Of a DNA stretch of 64,000 nt, positions 25,392 through 34,924 are shown piece after piece. A program made the translations under genes and the position numbers. The number at the start of each line of letters is the position of its first letter. Position 1 is the first letter of the stretch. Where the stretch lies: assembly GCF_023336505.1 (NCBI RefSeq), contig NZ_JAMAST010000001.1:248001-312000 (forward strand), given 5' to 3'. The notes under the pieces were generated by a model. That model searched no databases. It was given only the letters and a program-made list of their open reading frames with translations, and was not told the origin of the DNA. This stretch comes from Sporolactobacillus mangiferae (GTDB taxonomy: Bacteria; Bacillota; Bacilli; Bacillales; Sporolactobacillaceae).

Positions 25392-27074
25392 TCAAGAATG
25401 TCTTTTCTTAAATGTAATAGTAAATGTCGATCCTTTTCCCGGAGTACTTTTCACATGAATCTGCCCTTCATGTGCTTCAACAAGATGCTTGACAATGGCA
25501 AGACCCAAACCGGTTCCCCCGGAATCTCTGCTCCTTGCCTTATCAATGCGGTAAAAGCGCTCAAAGATTCGCGGAATCTCTTCTTTTTCAATGCCAATGC
25601 CTGTATCTGCAATGACAAGATCCGTTTTCTGATCGTGTTCCCTGACGCTCACGGTGACAGTGCCATGCTCCGGGGTATAAGCAATTGCATTGGAAATGAG
25701 ATTGATCATTATCTGACGGATGCGAAAGGTATCACCGGAAACGACCCCTTCACTGCCTTCTGTCAGTTCCAGCTTAATATTTTTCGCTGCCGCTTTTTCT
25801 TTCAGCATCAGCACAACGCTTTTTGCAATGTTCCTCAGGGAAACGAATTCCCACTGGATTGCAAAATGCGCACGCTCAATTTTTGACAGTTCAAGCAGAT
25901 CATTGATCAAGCTCTGCAGACGCCTTCCTTCATGCAGCATGATGTGCAGAAACTGCTTTTCCATCTCTTTATCTTCACAGGCACCGTCAAGCAATGTTTC
26001 TGTAAATCCAATCAGTGAAGTAACCGGCGTCTTTAATTCGTGTGATACATTGGCAACAAAATCCTTACGCATATTTTCCAGATTTTTAATTGTACTGATA
26101 TCATGGAAAACAACTACGATACCGCGGACTTTCCTGCGTTTATTCAAAATCGGTGCACAGGACACATCAAAATGTTTGCGCTCTATATGTACGGGAAGCT
26201 GCAGCTGCCGTACCAGTTTCTGTTTCGTTCGAAAGACCTCATCGATCATTTGACGGACTTCTTCATAAGGCACGGCTTCATGATAGTCCGCCAATTCCCA
26301 ATGCGTTGCCTGTGTCTGAAAATCCTCTTTAAAAGTTTTGTTTACATAGTTGATTCTTCCGACCCCATCAATAAACAAAAGCCCGTTGCCAATATTCTCA
26401 ATTAATGTCGTCATACTGTCCTGCTGTCTGGAGTACGAACGATTCAGTTCATGCATCACATTCGACATTCGATTCATCGCCAGATTAAGACGAAGTACGC
26501 TGTCACGCTTCACCTGCTCCGACGCAATCATATTATAGGAGCCTTCGAGCAGATTTTCAGCCATCCGTGCTGCAAATCGAATAGGCCGCGAATAAGAATG
26601 CACGAGTACATCGCGATATACAAGCAGGACAATACCGGAAGCTATTATAAAGACATAGATCATGCCTAATCCGACCACAACAGATTTTTGACCCGTGAGC
26701 TTCACATAGCCGGCAGTTTTCCCATTCGTCTTTAATGCATTTATGTATACAAAAGAATCACCTGACTGGTTTGCATACATCACGCGGTCAAGTGAAGTCT
26801 CTTTCTCACCGCCGGTTGAATAGGATAACTTTTTGTTCTGATTATATACAGAGATGCGAACCCTTTCCTTTTTCGCATAACGCCCCAGAACTGACTCTAA
26901 TTCGTGAGTATGCACGGTGGTTCCTTTTTGAACAACGATTGCTTCAACAGTCCGTGCACGAGACTCCATTGCAAGACGATCATTATGCAGAAGAGCCAAC
27001 TGGACCACTTCGTTTAAGACAAAAACAATGAAGAATAGGCAGGCAAGTACAAATGCCCAACGTATCCAGATCAT
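25392..27074 (-). CDS. phoR: Sensor histidine kinase PhoR
   Basis: Phosphate-starvation sensor kinase, 560 aa from the ATG at 27074, 4 bp after the phoP stop. A longer frame reaching 27233 runs back into phoP and is rejected. TM1 at about 3-25, an extracytoplasmic segment of about 120 aa, TM2 near 148-170, HAMP, PAS (about 225-320), HisKA with the acceptor His in ANVSHELKTPVTSL (near 350), and HATPase with the N-box INLISNAIAYTP and G-boxes DTGIGIEKEEIPRIFERFYR and GGTGLGLAIVKHLV. Partner of PhoP. Confidence 0.96.
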   Translation of the reverse strand: MIWIRWAFVLACLFFIVFVLNEVVQLALLHNDRLAMESRARTVEAIVVQKGTTVHTHELESVLGRYAKKERVRISVYNQNKKLSYSTGGEKETSLDRVMYANQSGDSFVYINALKTNGKTAGYVKLTGQKSVVVGLGMIYVFIIASGIVLLVYRDVLVHSYSRPIRFAARMAENLLEGSYNMIASEQVKRDSVLRLNLAMNRMSNVMHELNRSYSRQQDSMTTLIENIGNGLLFIDGVGRINYVNKTFKEDFQTQATHWELADYHEAVPYEEVRQMIDEVFRTKQKLVRQLQLPVHIERKHFDVSCAPILNKRRKVRGIVVVFHDISTIKNLENMRKDFVANVSHELKTPVTSLIGFTETLLDGACEDKEMEKQFLHIMLHEGRRLQSLINDLLELSKIERAHFAIQWEFVSLRNIAKSVVLMLKEKAAAKNIKLELTEGSEGVVSGDTFRIRQIMINLISNAIAYTPEHGTVTVSVREHDQKTDLVIADTGIGIEKEEIPRIFERFYRIDKARSRDSGGTGLGLAIVKHLVEAHEGQIHVKSTPGKGSTFTITFKKRHS

Positions 27075-27078
27075 TTTG

Positions 27079-27783
27079 TCAAACTTTTGGCTCTTCAAGT
27101 TTATAACCCAACCCCCGCACTGTTTTAATATAAACTGGTTTTCGTGTGACATCTTCAATTTTATCGCGAAGATGGCTGACATGCACATCGACAATACGTG
27201 TATCACCGGCAAAATCATAATTCCAGACCGCATTAAGCAGCTGTTCTCGTGTCAGAACACGCCCTTTATGCTGCATCATATAAACAAGAAGTTCAAACTC
27301 CTTGGGTGTCAGTACCATCTCTTCACCCTTGAATGTCGCTTCGAAATTATTCGGATAAACCTTCAGTTCCCCAATGGACAGCACTTCATTCTGTTCCTGT
27401 TTGCCCAGGTCCGTCCGTCTTAATATTGCCTTGACACGTGCAACCACTTCGCGTGGACTAAATGGTTTCGTCATATAATCGTCAGCGCCTAATTCAAGTC
27501 CAAGAATTTTGTCAAGCTCATCATCTTTCGCGGTCAACATGAGTATCGGGATAAAGAATTTCTCCTGCCGAAGTTGCTTGCATACATCCATGCCGTCCAT
27601 TCCCGGAAGCATCAAATCAAGTACAATTAAATCCGGACGATTATCTTTCGCCAATTTAAGTGCATCCGTCCCGTTCGTTGCTGTCAGTACCTCATAGCCG
27701 CCTTTTTTCAAGTTAAAGGAGAGCAGTGTCACAATGGACGGCTCATCATCAACGACCAGAATTTTTTTTGCCAATTCATCCAC
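27079..27783 (-). CDS. phoP: Response regulator PhoP
   Basis: OmpR-family regulator of the phosphate regulon, 234 aa. Receiver: ILVVDDEPS, phospho-acceptor Asp in IVLDLMLPGMDG near 56, and Lys in YMTKPFSPRE near 105. Winged-helix DNA-binding domain: LTPKEFELLVYMMQHKGRVL and RTVRGLGYKLE at the end. Start: GTG at 27783, or more likely TTG at 27774, which lies 8 nt after AAGGGG and gives MAKKILVVDDE as in B. subtilis PhoP. The four-repeat box upstream of pstS is its expected target. It lies 60 bp behind pstB with no terminator between. Confidence 0.96.
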   Translation of the reverse strand: MDELAKKILVVDDEPSIVTLLSFNLKKGGYEVLTATNGTDALKLAKDNRPDLIVLDLMLPGMDGMDVCKQLRQEKFFIPILMLTAKDDELDKILGLELGADDYMTKPFSPREVVARVKAILRRTDLGKQEQNEVLSIGELKVYPNNFEATFKGEEMVLTPKEFELLVYMMQHKGRVLTREQLLNAVWNYDFAGDTRIVDVHVSHLRDKIEDVTRKPVYIKTVRGLGYKLEEPKV

Positions 27784-27843
27784 CCCTTACTGCTCTCTAT
27801 ATCATAACATTCAGTATAATCATTGCATTTAATTGCATACAGA

Positions 27844-28662
27844 TCAACCAAAACGTCCCGAAATGTAATCGGAAGTGCTTTTTTTCTCAGGATTTGTAAA
27901 CAATTTCCTTGTTTCTCCAAACTCAACCAGTTCGCCCTGATAGAAAAAGGCCGTAAAATCCGCAATTCTGGCTGCCTGCTGCATGTTATGCGTAACAATA
28001 ATAATTGTATAACTGTTTTTAAGCTCAAGTAAAAGTTCTTCAATCTTTGAACTCGACACCGGATCAAGTGCAGATGTAGGTTCATCGAGTAGAATAACAT
28101 CCGGTTTAAGCGCAAGCGCGCGGGCAATACACAGTCTCTGCTGCTGCCCGCCGGAAAGACTGGTTGCTGAGCGATCCAGACGATCCTTTACTTCATCCCA
28201 AAGTCCAACCTGTTTCAGGCAGTCCTCAGTCGCTTTTCTCAGCGTTTTTTTGTTGCGTACGCCAGCAAAGCGCAGCGGTAATTGAATATTTTCACTGATG
28301 GATTTTGGGAATGGGTTCGGCTGCTGGAAAACCATGCCAATCTCTTTGCGAAGCTGAACCACATCCACTTTCGGATTAAGGATATTGACATCCTTGTAGC
28401 TGATGGTACCTTCACAACGTGCAGATGGAATCAAATCGTTCATTCGATTGATTGTTCGGATAAACGTTGATTTCCCGCATCCGGAAGGTCCGATCAACGC
28501 TGTAATCGACTTTTCGTGAATAGGCAGATTCACATCTTTCACTGCATGATTGTCTCCATAATAAATATCAACATGTTCCACATTAATCTGTATCGGCATT
28601 TCTTTATTGACCGTATTATTATTTGCAAAGGTCACAATATTGTTTTCCATTTGTATCATCAT
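27844..28662 (-). CDS. pstB: Phosphate ABC transporter ATP-binding protein PstB
   Basis: ATPase of the high-affinity phosphate importer, 272 aa. Walker [12 protein letters not shown] (about 57-67), Q-loop [11 protein letters not shown], signature [10 protein letters not shown] (about 167-176), Walker [14 protein letters not shown] and H-loop [17 protein letters not shown] precedes tandem ATGs. Followed by phoP; no phoU is present here. Confidence 0.98.
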   Translation of the reverse strand: MMIQMENNIVTFANNNTVNKEMPIQINVEHVDIYYGDNHAVKDVNLPIHEKSITALIGPSGCGKSTFIRTINRMNDLIPSARCEGTISYKDVNILNPKVDVVQLRKEIGMVFQQPNPFPKSISENIQLPLRFAGVRNKKTLRKATEDCLKQVGLWDEVKDRLDRSATSLSGGQQQRLCIARALALKPDVILLDEPTSALDPVSSSKIEELLLELKNSYTIIIVTHNMQQAARIADFTAFFYQGELVEFGETRKLFTNPEKKSTSDYISGRFG

Positions 28663-28675
28663 TCATTCCTCCTGC

Positions 28676-29560
28676 TTATTTGCCTGAAAATTTTTGATCA
28701 ATGACTTTGCCAAGCATCCTGGCAATTAGATTGAATATGAGCACACTGATGACAAGAACAGCGGCTGATCCGTTGGCAATCGTTTGTACATCCGGCATAA
28801 TACCGCCTGTATTTACAGCCCAAATATGCACTGAAAGCGTCTCGGCTGAGCGGAAAATATTAAGCGGTGAATTCGGAGCCGCCGGATTCCAGTTATTAAA
28901 ATCCAGATCCGGTGAAGAGAGACCGGCTGTAAATAAAAGTGCGGCAGATTCGCCGAACACTCGGCCGGCAGACAAAATAACGCCAGTAAGAATGCTTGGA
29001 AATGCTGCAGGGAGCAGGATGGTTTTGATGGTATGCCAGCGCGTCAGGCCAAGAGCGAGCCCGCCTTCTTTTTGATGGCGGGACAGTGCGCGGAAACCGT
29101 CTTCTGTAACTCGGACAATGACTGGAAGATTAAAAACCGTCAACGCAAGTGCACCGGATAATACCGAATATTTTAATCCAAAATAATTCACAAAGATAAG
29201 CATACCGAACATACCCACAACGATAGACGGAAGTGAAGCAAGAACTTCAACGCAAGTACGGATAAATGAAGTCAGTCTGCCCGGTTTAGCATATTCAGCA
29301 AGGTAAATACCGCCACATACACCGATCGGAACTGTCAGCAACATGGTGATAACCAGTACATAGAAAGAATTCCACAGCTGATCTTTAATACCGCCGCCGG
29401 CTAAGAACGGGCTTGCTGACGTTGTAAGGAAATGCCAGGAGATACTGGTTACACCTTTAACCAAAATATAGCCAAGCATGGAAAGCAGGATTGCTGCCAT
29501 CGCAGCTGCGCATAAAAAAATGACGGACAGTGCGATCCGATTCGTCACCTTGCTGTTCAT
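28676..29560 (-). CDS. pstA: Phosphate ABC transporter permease PstA
   Basis: Inner-membrane permease subunit, 294 aa with about six transmembrane helices. The EAA-type loop reads ALGLTRWHTIKTILLPAAFP (about 178-197). The start overlaps the pstC stop (ATGA), so the two permeases are translationally coupled. Confidence 0.97.
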   Translation of the reverse strand: MNSKVTNRIALSVIFLCAAAMAAILLSMLGYILVKGVTSISWHFLTTSASPFLAGGGIKDQLWNSFYVLVITMLLTVPIGVCGGIYLAEYAKPGRLTSFIRTCVEVLASLPSIVVGMFGMLIFVNYFGLKYSVLSGALALTVFNLPVIVRVTEDGFRALSRHQKEGGLALGLTRWHTIKTILLPAAFPSILTGVILSAGRVFGESAALLFTAGLSSPDLDFNNWNPAAPNSPLNIFRSAETLSVHIWAVNTGGIMPDVQTIANGSAAVLVISVLIFNLIARMLGKVIDQKFSGK

Positions 29561-30519
29561 CTGCTTTCACCCCTTTTCCCCAGAAAACGAATGATGACAA
29601 TAAAAACATATGAAATAAGTAAAAGGATCAAGCCAAGTGACCACAGAGCATCGTTTAACAGACTCCCGGTGGTTGTGTGCCCCATACTTAAAGTAATGAT
29701 CGTTGTCAATGTGGCTGAGGGATCCAAAATGGACTTGGGAAGATCTCTCGCGTTTCCAATCACCATCTGAACGGCAAGAGCTTCACCGAACGCTCGGGAC
29801 ATACCTAATATAATTGCTGTCAGCAAACTGGAACCTGCGGCAGGGATGACAACACGCCAGATCGTCTGCCATTTCGTTCCTCCAATTGCGAATGATGCCT
29901 GTCTCAGCGAATCAGGAACAGCGCGAAGACTGTCCGCCGCAATACTGGCCACAGTCGGCAAAATCATGATACCTACAACAAATGCTCCGGCTATCAAATT
30001 AAATCCAGTCCCGCCGAAATGCTGACGCAGGAAGGGAACGACAATCGAAAGGCCGATAAGTCCATAAACAACGGAGGGGATACCAACCAGAATTTCAATG
30101 ACCGGCTGCATCACCTTTGTTCCCCATTTTTTGGCAATTTCCGCCATAAATACAGCGGTTCCGATCGCGATGGGGGTCGCGATCAAAGCAGCAAGAAAAG
30201 TAACCGCCAGCGATCCAAAAATAAATGGAAATGCACCGAAAGTCGGATTTTTTGTGCGGTCCGGATACCACTCGGTCCCTGTAATAAACGTCCAGAAGTT
30301 AAGGTGATCAACAACAAACGAGCGCAGACCTTGTATTGTTAAAAACAATGTGATCGCAACAACAGCAACAATCATAAGCAGCGCGCTGCTGTAAATGATT
30401 ACTTTTCCCCTGCTTTCACTTGCGCGATCCGTAAATCGTCCAAAAAAGCTTTTTTCATTAATTAATTTTGATTTTCCCTCAGATGCCGGTGCCGCATCAT
30501 TTAAACTGCCGACTTTCAT
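29557..30519 (-). CDS. pstC: Phosphate ABC transporter permease PstC
   Basis: Second permease of the phosphate importer, 320 aa from the ATG at 30519, which lies 5 nt after GAGGTG; a GTG two codons earlier is possible. A hydrophilic N-terminus of about 40 aa is followed by about six helices. The EAA-like loop reads SFAIGGTKWQTIWRVVIPAA. It is 134 bp behind pstS, with a stem-loop in the gap. Confidence 0.97.
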   Translation of the reverse strand: MKVGSLNDAAPASEGKSKLINEKSFFGRFTDRASESRGKVIIYSSALLMIVAVVAITLFLTIQGLRSFVVDHLNFWTFITGTEWYPDRTKNPTFGAFPFIFGSLAVTFLAALIATPIAIGTAVFMAEIAKKWGTKVMQPVIEILVGIPSVVYGLIGLSIVVPFLRQHFGGTGFNLIAGAFVVGIMILPTVASIAADSLRAVPDSLRQASFAIGGTKWQTIWRVVIPAAGSSLLTAIILGMSRAFGEALAVQMVIGNARDLPKSILDPSATLTTIITLSMGHTTTGSLLNDALWSLGLILLLISYVFIVIIRFLGKRGESR

Positions 30520-30564
30520 CCTCACACCTCATTTTACAGTTATTCAAAATGCTTATATGGCGAC

Positions 30565-30592
30565 AAGCGGGATGTATCTTACGATCCCGCTT
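30565..30592 (-). promoter_or_regulatory. Stem-loop between pstS and pstC
   Basis: AAGCGGGAT / ATCCCGCTT, a perfect 9-bp stem with a 10-nt loop and no T-run. It is likely a processing or stabilising hairpin that gives more pstS than pstCAB mRNA, as seen for other binding-protein operons. That role is inferred. Confidence 0.6.
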
Positions 30593-30652
30593 TAGCCGCC
30601 ATTAGACTTTTCAACTCTTATTTAACTGACGCATTGATTTAATATGCGTTTT

Positions 30653-31582
30653 TTATTTATCCGTTTGTTTGCCTTCAGCATCACGTTGAACCTTCATGTC
30701 TTTTACAGAAAGGTAACCTTGAGCAGGAACGTCTTTGGTTTGTACTGCATCACTCATCATAAAGTCAAGGAATGCCTTAACCAGTTTTGAAGGTTCACCT
30801 TTTGTGTACATATGTTCATATGCCCACACTGGGAATTTTCCGGATGCTACGTTATCTTCTGATGCATCAACGCCGTCAATGGAAAGTTTAACAACTGAAT
30901 CATCATTTGCTGTGAAATAAGAGAGTGCCATATAGCCGATTGCGCCAGGAGTTTCAGAAATAATTTTCTTTACAGTATTCGTTGAATCCTGAGTAATCCC
31001 TTCAGCAGGTGTCTTATTGTCAAGTGCAAACTGATCGAATGTAGCGCGTGTACCAGAACCGTCTGGGCGGTTAACAAGAGTAATCTTCTGGTCTTTGCCG
31101 CCAACTTCTTTCCAATTCTTTACTTTGCCAGTAAATACATCCTGAAGATCTTTCTTTGAAAGATTCTTTACTCCAGCTTTCGGATTTACTGCGGCAGTCA
31201 TGCCGACTACAGCAACCTGGTAATCCTTGAGTGCCTTTGCATCAATGTTTGATTTACTTTCTGCAAATACGTCGGACATACCAATGTCAAAATTGCCCGC
31301 CTGAACTTCACTTAAACCGGTACCACTGCCGCCGCCCTGAACCTCGATTTGAACATCAGGATTCTTTTCCATGAATTCCTTTGCAACCTGTGCAGCCAGT
31401 GGCTGAAGTGCAGTTGATCCGCCGATTGTAATTTTACCGGACAGGGCTTCAGATGAACTGGAGTCCTCTTTAGAAGAACTGCTGCTGTCTGATGAACCGC
31501 TCCCGTTTCCACATCCGCTAAGGATGAGTGTTAATGAAAGGACAAGAGCAAGTCCAATCGCAAGCAAGTTTTTCTTTTTCAT
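30653..31582 (-). CDS. pstS: Phosphate-binding lipoprotein PstS
   Basis: Extracellular lipid-anchored phosphate-binding protein, 309 aa. Signal peptide with lipobox LILSGC (Cys near 24), then a Ser/Asp-rich linker (about 28-46), then the PBP-like fold with phosphate-contact motifs GGSTALQPL (about 53), QGGGSGTGLSEVQAG and NRPDGSGTRATF. Good GGGGG ribosome site. First gene of pstSCAB and directly downstream of the PhoP box. Confidence 0.97.
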   Translation of the reverse strand: MKKKNLLAIGLALVLSLTLILSGCGNGSGSSDSSSSSKEDSSSSEALSGKITIGGSTALQPLAAQVAKEFMEKNPDVQIEVQGGGSGTGLSEVQAGNFDIGMSDVFAESKSNIDAKALKDYQVAVVGMTAAVNPKAGVKNLSKKDLQDVFTGKVKNWKEVGGKDQKITLVNRPDGSGTRATFDQFALDNKTPAEGITQDSTNTVKKIISETPGAIGYMALSYFTANDDSVVKLSIDGVDASEDNVASGKFPVWAYEHMYTKGEPSKLVKAFLDFMMSDAVQTKDVPAQGYLSVKDMKVQRDAEGKQTDK

Positions 31583-31644
31583 AAGAATATTTCCCCCTCA
31601 GATTGTTGAGTCACCTTATTTCATTTTCAATATTAAGGCTCGAC

Positions 31645-31683
31645 TTTTAAAGCGATATAAACGAATTGTAAAGGTTTTGTAAA
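31645..31683 (-). promoter_or_regulatory. PhoP box with four 11-bp-spaced repeats
   Basis: Reading the minus strand: TTTACA (31683-31678), TTTACA (31672-31667), TTTATA (31661-31656) and TTAAAA (31650-31645), each start 11 bp from the next. These match the PhoP consensus TT(A/C/T)A(C/A)A with 5-bp gaps. A possible -10, TAATAT, follows at about 31636-31631. phoPR lie in the same cluster, so the loop is probably autoregulated. Confidence 0.85.
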
Positions 31684-31903
31684 GACGCTTTTTGTCGAAG
31701 CACCGTACATTATTGTTTTTCCCTGGTTTTTGTGCATGGTCAGACTGATTTTTTTGTCCATGCATAACTATTATTTATCGCCAGCATCAAGATCATGCAT
31801 AAGTCCTCGAAGCAGCAGACATCCTTTGAAGATCTTTGTATTCAGTCATTGTACTTATGCTGAGCATTGTTTTGATACAGGGCAAAACCATATACTTTAT
31901 CTG
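31684..31903. other. Upstream region of pst operon
   Basis: Nothing is supportable here apart from sequence leading to the PhoP box. No gene with a ribosome site was seen on either strand. Confidence 0.4.
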
Positions 31904-32062
31904 TTAGAAAGACCAGGCATAGCCCGGTCCTTACTTCCGCACGATGCGGTGGCTTCCGCGTTGTGCACAGGACGTACTTTCACAGGACGTGATGGCTTTC
32001 GCGTTGCATACAGGACGTACTTTCACAGGACGTGATGGCTTTCGCGTTGCATACAGGACGTA
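31904..32062 (+). repeat. Composite dispersed repeat, copy 2, with 43-bp tandem units
   Basis: Starts with the hairpin module AAAGACCAGGCATAGCCCGG, then CTTCCGCACGATGCGGTGG. Units of 43 bp (GTGATGGCTTTCGCGTTGCA then TACAGGACGTACTTTCACAG) start at 31946, 31989 and 32032 (last partial). The same unit occurs once at 60990-61045. Read on the minus strand, the first module is a terminator-like hairpin. Confidence 0.85.
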
Positions 32063-32074
32063 TGCGCCCTTAGC

Positions 32075-32232
32075 GAAAGTTCCTTTATAATTATTGAAAG
32101 TTCCCTTACATTATTGAAAGTTCCCTTACATTATTGAAAGTTCCCTTACATTAGTGGAAGTTCCTTTTCAACCATCGAAAGTTCCTTATAGTTATTGAAA
32201 ATTCCCTACGTTAGTGGAAGTTCCTTTTACTC
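32075..32232 (+). repeat. 20-bp tandem repeat, eight units
   Basis: Units GAAAGTTCCCTTACATTATT start at 32075, 32096, 32116, 32136, 32156, 32177, 32197 and 32216. The central units are nearly identical and the ends are degenerate (GGAAGTTCCTTTT). No coding frame is conserved. Confidence 0.9.
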
Positions 32233-32271
32233 TATAATCGAATTGGGTTCGTGTCTTTATGGTACTGAATC

Positions 32272-32403
32272 GGCACTTCAGTTGCTCGCCTGCCGCGGGT
32301 GCACCGCGAGCCGCCTCGGACAAGCTGGAATCTGCGGAGTCTCGCTGGCATCTCGCGCTTTCGTATCTGGCTTACACTTTATGCTTAGCTAAAATACTTT
32401 CAA
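32272..32403 (+). repeat. Composite dispersed repeat, second module, copy 2
   Basis: CTTCAGTTGCTCGCCTGCCG through CATCTCGCGCTTTCGTATC and TGGCTTACACTTTATGCTTA. It matches 2286-2410 over the whole length and the first part of 61151-61186. It ends 7 bp before the icd terminator. Confidence 0.8.
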
Positions 32404-32409
32404 GCGTAT

Positions 32410-32450
32410 AAAAAAGAAGGACCTAAGGCCATTACCTTTAGGTCCCTTCC
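32410..32450 (-). terminator. Terminator after icd
   Basis: Minus-strand stem GGACCTAA / TTAGGTCC with a 12-nt loop, then TTCTTTTTT. It confirms that the citZ-icd transcript ends here without mdh. Confidence 0.85.
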
Positions 32451-32476
32451 AGCTATTACTTTTGTGATCTGTCTTT

Positions 32477-33745
32477 TTACAAATTACAAATTAATGCATC
32501 AGCAAACTCCGAACATTTAACTTCAGTAGCATGATCCATCAATTGTGCAAAATCAAATGTGACTATCCCGTTTGCAATTGTTTTCTCGATTGCATGAATA
32601 ATCAAGTTCGCCGCTTCATGCCAGTTTATATGTTCCAGCATCATCACACCGGAAAGAATCAATGAACACGGATTTACTTTATCAAGTCCCGCAAATGATG
32701 GGGCGGTCCCATGTGTCGCTTCAAATAAAGCGGTACCTGTTACAAAATTAATATTGGCTCCCGGCGCAATACCAATACCGCCAACCTGAGCCGCAAGCGC
32801 ATCGGAAATATAATCTCCATTCAAGTTCAGCGTAGCAACAACATCATAATCCGCTGGCCGGATGAGAATCTGTTGCAAAAAATTATCCGCAATCACATCT
32901 TTGACTATGATCTTTCCAGCATCCACTGCCTTGCTTAATTCATGCTCCGCCGCTTCCTTTCCACTTTCTGATGCGATTTTGTTATATTGATTCTGAGTAA
33001 ATATATGATCTGGAAACTCTCGTTCAGCAAGCGCATAGCCCCACTTCTTGAAAGCACCTTCAGTAAATTTCATGATATTGCCTTTGTGAACAAGCGTCAC
33101 GCCCTTCCTGCCCTCATGGATCGCGTAACGGATGGCCGCGCGTACCAGCCGCTCGGTGCCTTCTTTCGACACGGGTTTGATGCCAATTCCGGATGTTTCC
33201 GGGAAACGAATGCTCCCGACGTGCATTTCATCCTGAAGGAAACGAATAACTTTTTTGGCTTTCTCAGATTCTGCGGCAAACTCAATGCCTGCATAAATAT
33301 CCTCGGTATTCTCCCGAAAGATCACCATATCCACTTGTTCCGGATGTTTGATCGGCGAAGGAACACCCGCAAAGTATCGTACAGGACGCAGACAAGTAAA
33401 CAGATCGAGCTGCTGTCGAAGTGTCACATTCAGCGAACGGATGCCCTCGCCAACCGGTGTTGTTAACGGCCCTTTAATCGCAATTCTATATTCTCTGATC
33501 GCATCCATCGTCTCCTGAGGCAGCCATTCCCCGCGCAGATCAAAAGCTTTCTGCCCGGCATAAACCTCTTTCCAGACAATCTCTTTCTCTCCCTTGTAGG
33601 CGTTTTCAACAGCGGCTTGAAAAACACGGGAAGCCGCCCGCCATATATCCGGACCGATTCCGTCTCCTTCGATGTAGGGTATAATTGGATGATTTGGAAC
33701 GATTAGCTGACCGTCTCTTACGTTGATTTGTTCTCCTCTTGACAC
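32477..33745 (-). CDS. icd: Isocitrate dehydrogenase (NADP+)
   Basis: Oxidative decarboxylation of isocitrate to 2-oxoglutarate, 422 aa. Substrate motif [20 protein letters not shown] and the phosphorylation-site Ser region [23 protein letters not shown] near 157; metal-binding Asp in [20 protein letters not shown]; cofactor segment [17 protein letters not shown] start after GGAGG. Encoded directly after citZ. Confidence 0.97.
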   Translation of the reverse strand: MSRGEQINVRDGQLIVPNHPIIPYIEGDGIGPDIWRAASRVFQAAVENAYKGEKEIVWKEVYAGQKAFDLRGEWLPQETMDAIREYRIAIKGPLTTPVGEGIRSLNVTLRQQLDLFTCLRPVRYFAGVPSPIKHPEQVDMVIFRENTEDIYAGIEFAAESEKAKKVIRFLQDEMHVGSIRFPETSGIGIKPVSKEGTERLVRAAIRYAIHEGRKGVTLVHKGNIMKFTEGAFKKWGYALAEREFPDHIFTQNQYNKIASESGKEAAEHELSKAVDAGKIIVKDVIADNFLQQILIRPADYDVVATLNLNGDYISDALAAQVGGIGIAPGANINFVTGTALFEATHGTAPSFAGLDKVNPCSLILSGVMMLEHINWHEAANLIIHAIEKTIANGIVTFDFAQLMDHATEVKCSEFADALICNL

Positions 33746-33802
33746 AACGATACCTCCATCTTCTCATGATCTCATATAGATTTGATGATTGATGACGAGC
33801 GC

Positions 33803-34924
33803 TCAGCGCTGCTCAATCGGGACAATGCGTCTGAGCTTTGGACCATTATACTCAGCACGCGGCCGAATCAACCGGTTTCCATTATATTGTTCCATAATAT
33901 GCGCGGCCCATCCTGAGGTTCTGCTGATCGCAAAGACAGGTGTAAACAAATCATGATCAATGCCAAGTAAATGATAGAGCGTCGCTGAATAGAAATCTGT
34001 ATTCGGCAAAAGCCCTTTTTTCTCGCGAATGATTTTTTCCATTTTTTCAGACATGTCATAATAATGGCGGTCGCCCCGATGATCGCTGATCTTTTTGGCC
34101 ATTTCTTTTAATATTCTGGCACGCGGATCACCGTTTTTATAAACGCGATGCCCAAAACCCATAATTTTTTTCTTCTTCTCAAGTGCATTCGCCACATAAT
34201 CTTCTACCCATTCAATCGATCCAATGCGCGTCAGCATGTTCATGACCTGTTCGTTTGCCCCTCCATGAAGCGGCCCTTTCAATGCACCGATCGCTGATGT
34301 AATTCCCGAATACATATCTGAGAGTGTCGCGACACACACACGTGCCGTAAATGTTGAGGCATTCAATTCGTGATCGGCATGGAGAATAAGCGCTTTATCA
34401 AACATACGTGCCTCCGCATCAGGCGGCAGGCTTCCTTTCAGCATATAAAGAAAATCGGCCGCATAGCCAAGCGCCCTGTTGGGAGAAACTGGGCTTAACC
34501 CCTTTCGAATACGCGCGAAACCAGCCACCAGTGTTGAAATTTGTGCCTGAATCCGAATTGCCTTCTCTATATTCGCTTCCCGGCTCATCTGTTCAGCGTT
34601 TGGATCATAGATTCCAAGATTCGACACAGCGGTCCGAAGCACTGCCATAGGATGAACAATATCTAAAGGAAATTTCTTAATCATTTCAAAGATTTCATCT
34701 GGTACCTCCGCATGCTCAGCAAGTGCCTGCCTGAACGATTTAAGCTGCCGCACTGAAGGCAGTTCACCATACCACAGCAAATAAACAACCTCTTCAAAAG
34801 TCGCCGTTTCGGCCAAATCCTGAATTCTATAGCCGCGGTACGTCAGCACGTCATCTCTTATTGAACTAATTGCTGACGTCGTTGCAACAACACCTTCCAA
34901 TCCCCTCGTTGTCGTCAAAGTCAT
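33803..34924 (-). CDS. citZ: Citrate synthase
   Basis: Condenses oxaloacetate and acetyl-CoA to citrate, 373 aa, a short Gram-positive type enzyme. Catalytic His in LKGPLHGGANEQVM (about 219), His in GFGHRVYKNGDPRA (about 258) and Asp in FYSATLYHLLGI region near 310. AAGGAGGG ribosome site. It leads the citZ-icd operon, divergent from ytvI. No CcpA or CcpC site was convincingly seen. Confidence 0.97.
   Translation of the reverse strand: MTLTTTRGLEGVVATTSAISSIRDDVLTYRGYRIQDLAETATFEEVVYLLWYGELPSVRQLKSFRQALAEHAEVPDEIFEMIKKFPLDIVHPMAVLRTAVSNLGIYDPNAEQMSREANIEKAIRIQAQISTLVAGFARIRKGLSPVSPNRALGYAADFLYMLKGSLPPDAEARMFDKALILHADHELNASTFTARVCVATLSDMYSGITSAIGALKGPLHGGANEQVMNMLTRIGSIEWVEDYVANALEKKKKIMGFGHRVYKNGDPRARILKEMAKKISDHRGDRHYYDMSEKMEKIIREKKGLLPNTDFYSATLYHLLGIDHDLFTPVFAISRTSGWAAHIMEQYNGNRLIRPRAEYNGPKLRRIVPIEQR

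Noticed and set aside
27075-27233. 53-codon N-terminal extension of phoR
   Set aside because: It lies inside phoP in another frame; the ATG at 27074 directly before the first membrane helix fits the family.
31730-32035. 101-codon + strand frame
   Set aside because: It extends into the tandem repeat and has no ribosome site or homology.
32075-32232. CRISPR array
   Set aside because: 20-bp units are directly adjacent without spacers.
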